Assembly (NCBI GenBank): GCA_964429795.1
Contig: CAYSCW010000016.1
Location: 1 to 64,000, forward strand
Source: CAYSCW01 sp964429795
Lineage (GTDB): Bacteria > Acidobacteriota > Aminicenantia > Aminicenantales > Aminicenantaceae
Length of the DNA: 64,000 nt
Direction: 5' to 3'
The position numbers and the translations under genes were made by a program. Positions 46,901 through 55,121 of the stretch are shown here, in pieces. The notes below the pieces were generated by a model. That model was not told the DNA's origin. It saw only the letters and a list, made by a program, of their open reading frames with translations, and searched no databases. Numbering within the stretch: the stretch's first letter is position 1; the number at the start of each line of letters is the position of its first letter.

Positions 46901-47271
46901 CAACTTATTGGTTGCGATTGATGTTTGTCCAAGAATGCGGCAATAAACTATTGATCGGTGGAGCTATCCCCCGTTATTGGCTGTCCGATGGAAACGAAAT
47001 CGGAATCGAAAAAGCAGTTACCTACTTTGGCCCGATGTCCGTTAGATTTGAGTCGAAGATTAACAAAAGCATTATCGAGATGATACTCGATCCTCCTCTC
47101 CGAAATCCACCAAAGAAAATCTATGTCCGTTTCCGCCATCCAGATGGGAAAAAAATAACTCGCTGTGAGCTTAATGGCAAACTCCACACAAACTTCAACC
47201 CCGAAAAAGAATATGTGATCCTGGACGAATGCCCGAAAAAGACCAGTCGGATCACGGTTTACTACAACTAA
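43972..47271 (+). CDS. Large secreted six-hairpin glycosidase-like protein
   Basis: 1099-residue exported protein (hydrophobic signal, residues 14-38, ending near TCFSE). Residues 50-560 are beta-rich. Residues about 600-980 look like an (alpha/alpha)6 barrel: SHYVARVGTFKY-like aromatic stretches, LETWLYYQSTVG, GGYNQHHGFILWCLGEHYWYTRD, ISEQYGYNITGDDFNHYWFNRGG, with a C-terminal beta-sandwich (FRHPDGKKITRCELNGK). This layout resembles rhamnosidase- or GH63/GH95-like enzymes, but I cannot assign a CAZy family or the catalytic acids. AAGGAG lies 6 bases before the ATG. It belongs to the putative LacI regulon. Confidence 0.72.
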   Translation: MKKSHNPEPFHKGTMIRLIQIICAIIFLSLILPSATCFSEQLNRAIDVVPFGELKTWDVGGKDYGVIWEESRDIFRVVVKFADLNNPPEPENIRLEYWQSTWPKYRIPRNEPSGAGRSGWLNIGDWLQGKWFEADTNLDVNASTFTFTFNPLSSKEFTSMKDFPVTYRSTLKLRIISDNPLPKIDSFAAYTDSTWDTLEFEVEWGGTAKEQQQSWDGQLEIFNGLLQQLQPISSTSDVKIASDNNWTSTVHNKIDGIRTTILYAKTEAYNSFDETIVTVRTICETFSFAAPDLIKYGHIFIPDFGVIIRKAGDNTAYQAAEQTWKSNKDKNIYHHVSQVAEQTFPQAWADVPKKESFYIPLGFDGGRQYFGVDPDGTVFCRLRWLKRIHGKDTNRCLYDGDSIKYSFGLSDANLVDRGLIDGCLPMVVAQWEREGVSYRQIAFVIPFDGVPSGDGRICADDTLVLMSRFEISSAEKNKCQAKLDIKVEADGTEPLTINNGMIFVTATDPKRLRMFVTSEDPTDSYSLQAQNNSVAYRANLTPQEPKRVLDISIPYITLTEDKEWKKLNTIKLDNAFEAVCNFWQKKVAEGTKITTPEPMINDFYKAHISHLLLNTDREVGKSDHYVARVGTFKYGAFSNESCMMVSDLDRRGYHKRAEQALETWLYYQSTVGLPGDYSTKEGVFYGAGGYEDGGYNQHHGFILWCLGEHYWYTRDSEWLKYAAPKIIKGCDWIITQRKRTIPEESTNSLERIRAIEKGLLPPGSLEDIKDWRAWLSTNVYSWWGMNNAAAALNDAGIPEGKRLLEEAAAYRKDILAAFTEAMQRAPVVRLRDGSWIPHIPPEVHRRGRTFGWITETLEGSIHLIYTKLLEPWDRRATWIVKDYEDNLYISEQYGYNITGDDFNHYWFNRGGISMQANLLCNPVVYLLRDEPKHFLRAYFNAFAVSYWADTRMMTEHALPNIGDHFGDHYKSSDEANSTYWLRLMFVQECGNKLLIGGAIPRYWLSDGNEIGIEKAVTYFGPMSVRFESKINKSIIEMILDPPLRNPPKKIYVRFRHPDGKKITRCELNGKLHTNFNPEKEYVILDECPKKTSRITVYYN

Positions 47272-47494
47272 GAAATTTTTGGGGCCGGAAGTTTCTTCTC
47301 CTGGTTGTCCAGAGATAGCTGGTTCAAGCTGCACACTCCACTTCCTATCTTCTAAATCCTAAAAGAAAGGGATCACGAAAAGGATAGCGGTAAGACAATC
47401 AGCCCGAATTCGCACTTACAAAATGTCGATCAACCTATCCCGAGTTGCCTTCCGGATCCACCCTATGACTTTTACCTGCCCCTTTTGGACTCGT

Positions 47495-49990
47495 TTACTC
47501 TTCATCTTTGAAAGGAAAGATGAAAGCTGCTCGGACGGGGGCTGGCATCTGTGAATAGGCACCCCGTACAGCTTTCCAGATAATCTCATTGAAGGCGATG
47601 TCGTCTGCCGCATCTTCAACTTCAAGGTTCATTTCTTTTGTCCGCTGAGCTCCCCAACTCTCGGCTGGATTTCTTTGGGATATATCAACCTGCGCTGCAA
47701 GGCATTTGTAAGGGGAAAAGTCGGGCTTCATGGTGAAGCTGGCAAACATTGGAAGAGCGGCAGCATCGAACTGACTCATGGGTTGTAGCCCGAGGATGAG
47801 TTCCATAGTTCTCAACATGCTGGCAGTAGAATAAAGATGGCTATCTACATAATGCCTCTTACAAAAAGGGCTTACTACAAAGGCCACCGTTCTATGAGCA
47901 TCCACGTGATCAGGTCCATTCTGTGCATCGTCTTCAACGACAAAAATCGCCATCTGTTTCCAGAATCGACTGCGGGAAAGAGCTTCGATGACCATGCCCA
48001 GAGCAAAGTCATTCTCTCCGAGATAGGCCGTGGGCGTGAGAAAGTCAGGCATGGCTCCAGCTGTATGATCATTAGGTAGACGCATCACTATAAACTGAGG
48101 AAGGTCTCCTTTTTTCTCGAACTGCTCGAGTTCTTCAATGAACCTTCTAGCTCGGTCAAGATCGCTGTAGCTCATATCAAAACTTCGGAAGTAGGGATCA
48201 AAATGACCTTCCAATGTGGGGACTGCTGCGGAACCCGGGTCATCAGGAGTGGCTCCGTTTCTGATAAATTCACCGTAACTTCTGTAGCTGATGCCCATCT
48301 CGGCACAACGATCCCAAATGTATCCTGCTGAAGGCAGTCCGATTGCAAAATTGCCATCGGCAGGATTTCTCATGCTCCACCGTCCCTCGTGTCCAAATTC
48401 GCTCGGCCAGGTTTTCTCTATAAAGTCAGTGGCATAAGCTCCCATGGACCATTCATGGCCATCTGCACTCACTTCAGATTCCACATAGAAATTATCAAGG
48501 AGTACAAATTCTTCAGCGATCGCATGATGGTTGGGGGTCACCTTCTTGGGAAACAGGCAGAGAGATGGATCGCCGTTGCCTTTTTTCACGTCTCCCAGGA
48601 TTTGGTCATATGTTCGGTTTTCCTTGATGATATAAACACAGTACTTGATCGGCGATGGTTCTCCTAGCTTCCACGGTACGGGGTTTTTATCTTCAGGAGG
48701 GCCACTCTCCTTAGCCATAGAAAAATAGGGGGAGCATTCGTAGGCAATCCGAGTATATTCTTTGAGCTCCTTCTGATCTGGCCAATCGATGGTTTCAAAT
48801 GTCCCCTGAAAAAGCTCTACGATATATTCCTCGATTGAGCCAAAAGATTTGCCTGGTTGAGGGCCTAGCCTGTTGGGTTTTGACGATTGGCCTTTACCAT
48901 TAGCCACATAAATCCTTCCAGTTTGAGGATGAACTCTAACTGATGTGGGATACCAGCCAACAGGTATGAATCCGCATCCTCTGCTCGGTTGCCCCGGTTC
49001 CACTCTGAAAATAGCAATGTTGTTGTTATCGGCATTGGCCACAACCAGATAATTCTCATCCTTTGTGAGAGCAAGGGAATTGGGTGTGCTGCCTTCGGGC
49101 GCATCCGGGTAGAGCGCTGAACATAAAGTCTCCAGGACTTGGCCGCTTGAAGTATCGATCAGAAAAACTGTGTTTTCGTTGGCATTGGAAACAAAGAGAA
49201 ATCTGCCATCTCGAGTCAGCAGCATCTCGTTTGGATGGCTATCAGTCTCAATCAAGCGGCGCAGAGTGCTGGAAGAGAGGTCAACCTCAGCGACTTGTGA
49301 TCTTCCCCAGAGACTGACATAAAGAGCTTTTTCATCCGGGCTCAGTAAACAGGTGTAAGGATAGCTCTCTGGCGGCAGTGTTATGAATTCCATCTTCGGA
49401 TTCTCTGATGAAAGGTTCACAATCCCGACCGAATGGTCACGGTTATTGGCTGTGTATAATCTGAGGTTATCGGAGGAGATGGCCATTCCCGCTGGAAGTA
49501 TCTTCTTCCCTTCGTGATAGACATCAATCGATCGGCACCGGATTAAATACCCTTCTTGAAAATCAAACTCATAGATGAGGTCGTCTTTGCCTCCAGCAGC
49601 ATAGAGTTTTTTCCCATCCGGGCTGAAAACAAGCCCATACCAAAGGATGTTCATTGTAATCCGGGAGATTATCCTCTCCTGATCCTGCGGATTATCGGGA
49701 ATCTTGACTGTGATGATCTCATTGGCACCGTGGCCGCCATGAGTGATGGCCAGATAGTGGCCATCCGGGGATAATTGCATGTTTAGAGGAAGATCGCCGA
49801 TCAGAATCTGGTATCCGGCGGGATGGAGCGACCACTGATTGGGCAGCAAAACCTTCCCTTCTTCTGAAATGCCCGGGAGCCGGCGGGGTTTATCAGAAGT
49901 ATCGTCCTTCCTGCAGACGATTTGGAAGCCGACCAGAAGAATCACGATCATAAACACCGAAAAAAGCCTCTCTAACTTTTCCTGAATCAT
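47495..49990 (-). CDS. YncE-like beta-propeller fused to phosphoesterase (PF04185-type)
   Basis: 831-residue exported protein with an N-terminal hydrophobic anchor ending in FQIVC (possible lipobox). Residues about 60-370 contain YVTN-type propeller repeats (LSPDGHYLAITHGG, LSPDEKALYVSLWGRSQVAEVDLSS, LTKDENYLVVANADNNNIA). From residue 440 a phosphoesterase domain of the alkaline-phosphatase superfamily follows, with YIIKENRTYDQILGD (nucleophile/metal region), HEWSMGAYATDF and the metal-binding VVEDDAQNGPDHVDAHR. It probably acts on phosphate esters or phospholipid head groups outside the cytoplasm. AAGGAG lies 5 bases before the ATG. Confidence 0.85.
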   Translation of the reverse strand: MIQEKLERLFSVFMIVILLVGFQIVCRKDDTSDKPRRLPGISEEGKVLLPNQWSLHPAGYQILIGDLPLNMQLSPDGHYLAITHGGHGANEIITVKIPDNPQDQERIISRITMNILWYGLVFSPDGKKLYAAGGKDDLIYEFDFQEGYLIRCRSIDVYHEGKKILPAGMAISSDNLRLYTANNRDHSVGIVNLSSENPKMEFITLPPESYPYTCLLSPDEKALYVSLWGRSQVAEVDLSSSTLRRLIETDSHPNEMLLTRDGRFLFVSNANENTVFLIDTSSGQVLETLCSALYPDAPEGSTPNSLALTKDENYLVVANADNNNIAIFRVEPGQPSRGCGFIPVGWYPTSVRVHPQTGRIYVANGKGQSSKPNRLGPQPGKSFGSIEEYIVELFQGTFETIDWPDQKELKEYTRIAYECSPYFSMAKESGPPEDKNPVPWKLGEPSPIKYCVYIIKENRTYDQILGDVKKGNGDPSLCLFPKKVTPNHHAIAEEFVLLDNFYVESEVSADGHEWSMGAYATDFIEKTWPSEFGHEGRWSMRNPADGNFAIGLPSAGYIWDRCAEMGISYRSYGEFIRNGATPDDPGSAAVPTLEGHFDPYFRSFDMSYSDLDRARRFIEELEQFEKKGDLPQFIVMRLPNDHTAGAMPDFLTPTAYLGENDFALGMVIEALSRSRFWKQMAIFVVEDDAQNGPDHVDAHRTVAFVVSPFCKRHYVDSHLYSTASMLRTMELILGLQPMSQFDAAALPMFASFTMKPDFSPYKCLAAQVDISQRNPAESWGAQRTKEMNLEVEDAADDIAFNEIIWKAVRGAYSQMPAPVRAAFIFPFKDEE

Positions 49991-50174
49991 GGAATCTCCT
50001 TTTTCTTATTGTCTTTTCCTCCACAAATAGTGGAGTATTTTAAATCACGGTAAGAAAGAAAGTCAACCTTAATCTGCCTTCAAAAAGAACTCTCGCTAAC
50101 GTTACACAATAAAATAGAACAGAATAAAAATACCTTCACCTATAGGTGGAGAAAACTTGCGGGGTAATGAAAAT

Positions 50175-50430
50175 ATGTCACAAAAAGACTGTATTGATAA
50201 GAATGCATTGTTAGAGAGACAGACCGAGGAAGACCTCCAGCGAGTACTTTGTAAAGGATGGGCTGGGATTATGTTGAATCGGGTTGATCCCTAAGGTCCA
50301 TGAAGCTAATCCCCTGTTCTGTCCTAAATGCGGTGGAGAGATAGAAGCCTGTAAAATTCCATTAAGATATGGAGAGAATTACCGAGCCCACAAAAATAAA
50401 TTTCTTCTCCCTTGTAAAATATTTTTAATG
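50175..50430 (+). pseudogene. Transposase zinc-finger remnant
   Basis: Two overlapping frames resemble the C-terminal part of an insertion-sequence transposase. Codons 50175-50294 read ..LQRVLCKGWAGIMLNRVDP then stop; a +1 frame continues LIPKVHEANPLFCPKCGGEIEA (CPKC at 50320-50331), recalling the K.YEVDPL.CPKCGG segment common in such transposases. The upstream and downstream catalytic parts are gone. The 690-base gap 49991-50683 holds nothing else I can name. Confidence 0.45.
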
Positions 50431-50683
50431 GATATTGTATGTATCTGTTAAAGCATTTGGATATATGTCCCACTTAGCGGACAAGTTTTTATAATCTTCT
50501 CGGCAAGCTCTGGCGCCGTGTGGAGAGAGCGATCCAGAAATATTTAAAAGCAAACAACTCTAAAAATTTTTTGGTATTAGCCCCTCCGGATAGTTCTATT
50601 GTAAAAATTACCAGTAAAATATTTGCCTCTCTTTGAAAAAAGAAAGAAAAATGAGTAGGATGGAAGACCGAGAGGAGGTATTC

Positions 50684-51937
50684 ATGAAAAAAATCATAAC
50701 AATCGTCATCTTCTTCTGTCTAGTGGCTTTTTCAAGTTTTATCCTGGTTTCTTGCCAATCCAAAGAAAAGCCTGAGGAAAAAGCCGTCGAGACGCAGATG
50801 ATACAGATCGGTAACGAAGCGCTCCAAAAAAAGAATCCAGCCGTTTACAAAACCAGGGAAATCCGAGGAAAAGAGCGTCCATACCTTTCCACAGATTTTA
50901 CCCAAATCCAAAAGCCGCTCTCTCCGGAGGCATTCACACAGTACTTCCATTTTCCGCCCATCCGCCAGGACAGAACGGGAACCTGCTGGTGCTTCTCCAC
51001 CACATCTTTCCTGGAATCTGAATTGAAACGCTTGGGACGACCAGAGGTCAAGCTCTCCGAAATGTACACGGTCTACTGGGAATACGTGGAAAAGGCCAGG
51101 CGATTCATAAAGGAGAAAGGCACCTCTTTCTTGGGACAGGGATCAGAACAAAACGCTGTCATTGCTCGGATGAAAAAGTACGGTGCTGTCAGAGCTTCGG
51201 ATTACACGGGACTGTTGTCCGACCAAACAGAACACGACCACTCCAAACTTTTCCAGGAAATAAAGAATTTTCTCAATTTTTGCAAACAAAATGACGACTG
51301 GGATGAAGAAAAAGCTCTTTCCTATGTGAAGATCATTCTGAACAAACATCTAGGCTCCCTTCCAGAGACTATCGAAGTCGACGGACAGGTCATGACGCCG
51401 AAGGAATATTTGGAAAATACCTTACAGCTCCCGTTAGAAGATTATGTCTGCTTCATGAGCACCAAGTCCATTCCCTTTTATACTAAGGGAGAGTATAAAG
51501 TCCCTGACAATTGGTGGCACAGTGAGGAATACTACAACCTTCCTCTTAACGACTTTTACAACGCTGTTATTGATTCTTTGAAAAAAGGCTACACCGTAGC
51601 ACTTGGTGGAGATGTTTCCGAACCTGGGATCAGCGGATCTGATGACATAGCTATCGTTCCTACATTTGACATCCCCCAGCCCCTAATCGATCAAGACAGC
51701 CGGGAATTCCGTTTTTACAACAGAACTTCTTCTGACGATCATGCCATTCATGCTGTAGGATACAAAGAAGATCAAGACCAAACCTGGATCCTGATCAAAG
51801 ACTCCGGCAGATCAGCCCACAGAGGCCAGTTCAAAGGCTATTATTTCTACAGGCAGGACTATGTTAAACTCAAAATGCTCTCCTTCATGGTCCACAGGGA
51901 TGCCCTGGCCGAGCTGCTTGCCAAATTTACGGAATAA
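50684..51937 (+). CDS. C1-family (bleomycin-hydrolase-like) cysteine peptidase lipoprotein
   Basis: 417-residue lipoprotein (lipobox LVSC) with a papain-like C1B domain. The oxyanion Gln and nucleophile lie in RQDRTGTCWCFSTTSFLESEL, and the catalytic His in DDHAIHAVGY. The usual third residue Asn (ENSWG) reads Asp in LIKDSGRS. A large insert between residues 140 and 320 matches the bleomycin hydrolase / PepC layout. I start at ATG 50684, with GAGGAGG 6 bases upstream; an in-frame ATG at 50633 has no such site. It probably acts as an aminopeptidase facing the periplasm. Confidence 0.85.
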   Translation: MKKIITIVIFFCLVAFSSFILVSCQSKEKPEEKAVETQMIQIGNEALQKKNPAVYKTREIRGKERPYLSTDFTQIQKPLSPEAFTQYFHFPPIRQDRTGTCWCFSTTSFLESELKRLGRPEVKLSEMYTVYWEYVEKARRFIKEKGTSFLGQGSEQNAVIARMKKYGAVRASDYTGLLSDQTEHDHSKLFQEIKNFLNFCKQNDDWDEEKALSYVKIILNKHLGSLPETIEVDGQVMTPKEYLENTLQLPLEDYVCFMSTKSIPFYTKGEYKVPDNWWHSEEYYNLPLNDFYNAVIDSLKKGYTVALGGDVSEPGISGSDDIAIVPTFDIPQPLIDQDSREFRFYNRTSSDDHAIHAVGYKEDQDQTWILIKDSGRSAHRGQFKGYYFYRQDYVKLKMLSFMVHRDALAELLAKFTE

Positions 51938-52008
51938 ACGCCGCCATTTCAGCCAATTCCCCTGGATGACGGGAATACTCACCGTTCATTCACCGATTTT
52001 TAAATTTT

Positions 52009-53274
52009 TCAAACCATACGCAGTCTTGGCATGCGTTGACATCTCGTTCTCTGCGCATTTTTGGAGTTGAAATCGGTTCGACTATTTTTTGATCCATTGT
52101 TTCTGAATCTCTCTCTGGAGCTGAATTCTAAACTCATGTCCGTGGCAAAAAGATCATAGTCCGCCGTTTGAACGGGAATTTTCATGCCGATAAATGATTC
52201 GATGGCCTCGAGGTAGCCAGCCGTGCCTTCGCTGGCCAATGATATAGCCTTCCCAGACTTCCCGGCGCGGGCCGTCCGTCCGATTCGATGGACATAATTT
52301 TCACAATCCTGGGGAAGATCATAGTTGATGACCATTTCCAGGCCGTCAATATGGAGCCCTCGGGCGGCAACATCCGTTGCGACCAGAAGAGCGAACTTTC
52401 CAGCCGTGAAATCATTAATGACTTTTAGTCTTTTGCTTTGGGGAAGGTCACCGGTCAGGTATTGGCTGCGGAACCCGTTGTACTGCAGATTCCTGGCCAG
52501 ACGGCAGGCGGCATGCCGCATATTCGTGAAAATCAGGGCGTTCTGGGGAGCCTGAGCCTTGAGGATGCCTAACATGAGATTCATCTTGATGTGGCTTTTC
52601 ACATGGTAAAGTTCCTGAAAAATCGTATCAACGGTCAGCCGTTCCGGAGTCACTTCGATGAACACCGGATGGTTCATGTGTTCGGAGGCGATTTTTCTGG
52701 AGATGCAGTTCAGTGTCGCGCTAAAAAGCATGTTCTGCCTGGCATTGCGGGGAGGCATTTTTTGAAGAAGTCTTTTGATGTCCGGAAGAAATCCCATGTC
52801 GAATAAGCGATCAGCCTCGTCGATGACCAGGATTCCGATATTTTTCAACTTTAAATGGTTTCGTTCGCTTAAATCCAGTAATCTTCCTGGCGTGCCAATG
52901 ACTATGTCCAGGCCTTTCTTCAACAAAGCCAGTTGGCCGACATATCCCACGCCGCCGAAAAAGCTTCCGATAGCGAATCCCAGATGGCGGTTCAAAAGCC
53001 GGGCTTCTTTTTCAATCTGAACCGCCAGTTCCCGGGTCGGCACAATGATCAGCGCCTTTTTTCTTTTGGACACGCTCTCATAGAGCATACGCTCAAACAG
53101 TGTGACCAGGAACGCGGCTGTTTTACCGGTTCCGGTTTGGGATTGAACGGCTACGTCCATACCCTGGAGTGTTTTAGCTAGGGTTTTTTCTTGGACAGCC
53201 GTCATTTGCTTGTAGCCTCTGTTTGCGATTCCACGCAGGAGCCGTGTCTCGAGTTTCAATTCATTAAAGTCCAT
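52009..53274 (-). CDS. DEAD-box ATP-dependent RNA helicase (RhlE-like)
   Basis: 421-residue SF2 helicase: Q-motif (GYKQMTAVQEKTL), Walker A QTGTGKT, PTRELAVQ, DEAD (VIDEADRLFDMGF), SAT, and in RecA2 ATDVAARGLHIDG and HRIGRTARAG. All helicase motifs are intact. The C-terminal tail is short and basic (RERFRNNGSKNSRTDF..). It remodels RNA in the cytoplasm, for example in ribosome assembly or mRNA decay. It stands alone. Confidence 0.93.
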   Translation of the reverse strand: MDFNELKLETRLLRGIANRGYKQMTAVQEKTLAKTLQGMDVAVQSQTGTGKTAAFLVTLFERMLYESVSKRKKALIIVPTRELAVQIEKEARLLNRHLGFAIGSFFGGVGYVGQLALLKKGLDIVIGTPGRLLDLSERNHLKLKNIGILVIDEADRLFDMGFLPDIKRLLQKMPPRNARQNMLFSATLNCISRKIASEHMNHPVFIEVTPERLTVDTIFQELYHVKSHIKMNLMLGILKAQAPQNALIFTNMRHAACRLARNLQYNGFRSQYLTGDLPQSKRLKVINDFTAGKFALLVATDVAARGLHIDGLEMVINYDLPQDCENYVHRIGRTARAGKSGKAISLASEGTAGYLEAIESFIGMKIPVQTADYDLFATDMSLEFSSRERFRNNGSKNSRTDFNSKNAQRTRCQRMPRLRMV

Positions 53275-53603
53275 TTATTTGCCTTTGTATTGGATTAAAA
53301 CATGAGGGGAAGGACGTCAGAGGAAATTATCGTTCAGGCGGGAAAAACAATTTGCCTTGACTATATCCTGCCAGATGTTTAAGTTAGCAGTATACCCTAT
53401 ACATAGATATATAGCAAGAAAATTATCTCTGCTTAAAATATTTTTCCAAGCGATCGCGGAAAAGATCACTATCCTCTAAGCTTCCTCCATCTCCAGGAGG
53501 AGGGAGATCCTGGCCTCCTTGAAGTTTAGGATACGAGGAAGAGGCGGGCTGGGCTACAAAAATATACTTAAGCGCTGGCTTCCCTCAGAAAGGAAATGAA
53601 TCG
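53275..53603. other. Intergenic, no recognised feature
   Basis: The 329 bases upstream of the helicase gene hold no supported gene. A CTCC/GGAG-rich stretch near 53480-53515 can pair with itself weakly but has no T-run. Confidence 0.4.
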
Positions 53604-53747
53604 ATGACAAAAGAAAAAGAGATAAGGGACAGAGAAAAAAAAGAAAAGGCGAGGAGAAAAAGAGAAAAAAGAAAGAGAGAGAAAAGGAAAGGAAAACGGG
53701 AAGGAATTCAAAAAAAGCTACCCACTATCCTTGCCAGCCACCTATGA
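53604..53747 (+). CDS. 47-residue Lys/Arg/Glu-rich small ORF
   Basis: The frame from ATG 53604 to TGA 53745 encodes an almost entirely charged peptide (MTKEKEIRDREKKEKARRK.. then an apolar tail LPTILASHL). AAAGGAAA lies about 8 bases upstream. The coding strand is an unbroken purine tract of about 100 bases, so the frame may be an accident of a purine-rich element. No homologue is recognised. Confidence 0.3.
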   Translation: MTKEKEIRDREKKEKARRKREKRKREKRKGKREGIQKKLPTILASHL

Positions 53748-53854
53748 AGAGGTGCCAAAGGATGATACTTTTTTAATTCTCGATATTGGGTGAGAGTGTA
53801 TTTTTCTGGAATATGGAGATAAAAGATTAGTATTCAATAATTCCCTTTTCTTAT

Positions 53855-54244
53855 TTAAACATAAGTCTTTACTCTAAGCCAGACTTCTTTCAGCGGAAAA
53901 ATTATATCTCTGCACAAATAAACCGGCAAATTGTTTTCATAGGGCATAGCATACTTGTGCCTTATAACCTCGACCTTCTCGACTTCCCTAAATACCTCTT
54001 TATGGTCATCTTCATCTCCACCAATCACGATCATGATTTCACCGGTGTATTCACGAGGCCCCCAAAGCCAGTAATTATTATGTCCGGAAATTGCCTGAGG
54101 CAAGTCATATTTTTTACCAAAGAAATCGATCGCCCCTGCTTCACCATAATTTTGAGCGAAGATACCACATTTGGATTTCTCCTCGGGGGGAAGCCGATGA
54201 TAAACTTTAGCCAATACATACCTATAAATTTCTTTCCTTTCCAA
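53855..54244 (-). pseudogene. C-terminal fragment of a family 39 (PMT/ArnT-like) glycosyltransferase
   Basis: 129 codons of good coding quality with the motif IFAQNYGEAGAIDFFGKKYDLPQAISGHNNYWLWGP, which I recognise from the periplasmic C-terminal domain of GT39-type membrane glycosyltransferases of about 500 residues. The whole N-terminal membrane part is missing. The frame begins at a TTG inside the 3' end of the YhfC-like gene. It is probably a truncated remnant left by recombination, though a short expressed domain cannot be excluded. Confidence 0.6.
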
Positions 54245-54956
54245 TCATCTCTCTTAGTTTGAGAAGGATCCAGGAATAAACAACGACAATGAACAATATC
54301 CAGAGCTTCTCAATGATCCAGTGATCTGATAAACGGTGAAGGTTGAAGCCAATCATATCATGGCCAAAATGCCACAGCATAGCAAACAGCAAATACTTTT
54401 TCTGGGATTTTAGAAGGCTAAGCAAAACTACCGATGTAAAACAGCCATGGATAAGAAGCCCTACTAAAAGCCGCTCAAGAGAATTATACAATCCCTGGTG
54501 AAAACCAATATCCAGTACCTCTTTACTCTTGTTCAACACCTCAGGCGATAATAATTCTGGCGAATACTTCACCACCAAAGTCGTTAATAAGAGAGTCCCG
54601 CCGACTATGATAGACTCCAGGCCACTATGTCCGATGGCATACATAATGCCTGTATTCCAATTCCTCTTTCCTCGTAACACCTTAAAGATTCGAAAGGCAA
54701 AGAACCGGCTGGATTCTTCAAAAAGCCCGGCAGATGCAGAGACTACGAGCGAATACAATATTGTTCCTTCTTTAAGTGACTCACTCATGGCTGCGGGAAC
54801 CTGGGTAACAATAAGAATGCAAACCCATGCCACGAAGAATGCAAGCATACCAACAGCAAAAACTCCGAATTTTACCCCGAGAGCCCTTCTTCCCAAAAAA
54901 AATGCGAGGAGGAAGGGCCCAAAAAAATAAATGATATAGGGTATGATATCTAGCAC
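54222..54956 (-). CDS. YhfC-family predicted intramembrane metalloprotease
   Basis: 244-residue membrane protein with seven or eight hydrophobic helices. The signature is SASAGLFEESSRFFAFRIF (ExxxR-type motif of the CPBP/YhfC group), with further polar residues in IGHSGLESIIVGG, LLIHGCFTS and LWHFGHDMIG that could bind metal. Function is inferred from the fold family only. Its last codons overlap the GT39 fragment by 23 bases. Confidence 0.72.
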   Translation of the reverse strand: MLDIIPYIIYFFGPFLLAFFLGRRALGVKFGVFAVGMLAFFVAWVCILIVTQVPAAMSESLKEGTILYSLVVSASAGLFEESSRFFAFRIFKVLRGKRNWNTGIMYAIGHSGLESIIVGGTLLLTTLVVKYSPELLSPEVLNKSKEVLDIGFHQGLYNSLERLLVGLLIHGCFTSVVLLSLLKSQKKYLLFAMLWHFGHDMIGFNLHRLSDHWIIEKLWILFIVVVYSWILLKLREMIGKERNL

Positions 54957-55121
54957 ATGGAGTTCCTATCTACCCATAAATATGGCATTCAAATTTTATC
55001 ATAAACAGTAGTTTGAATATTATGTTGAAAAAACTCAAAAAGCAAATCCCTCCAGAAAGGCGCATTTTGGGAATATTTATGAGCGGTTAAAAATATCAAT
55101 GATTATCTGCTTTGACCGTTC

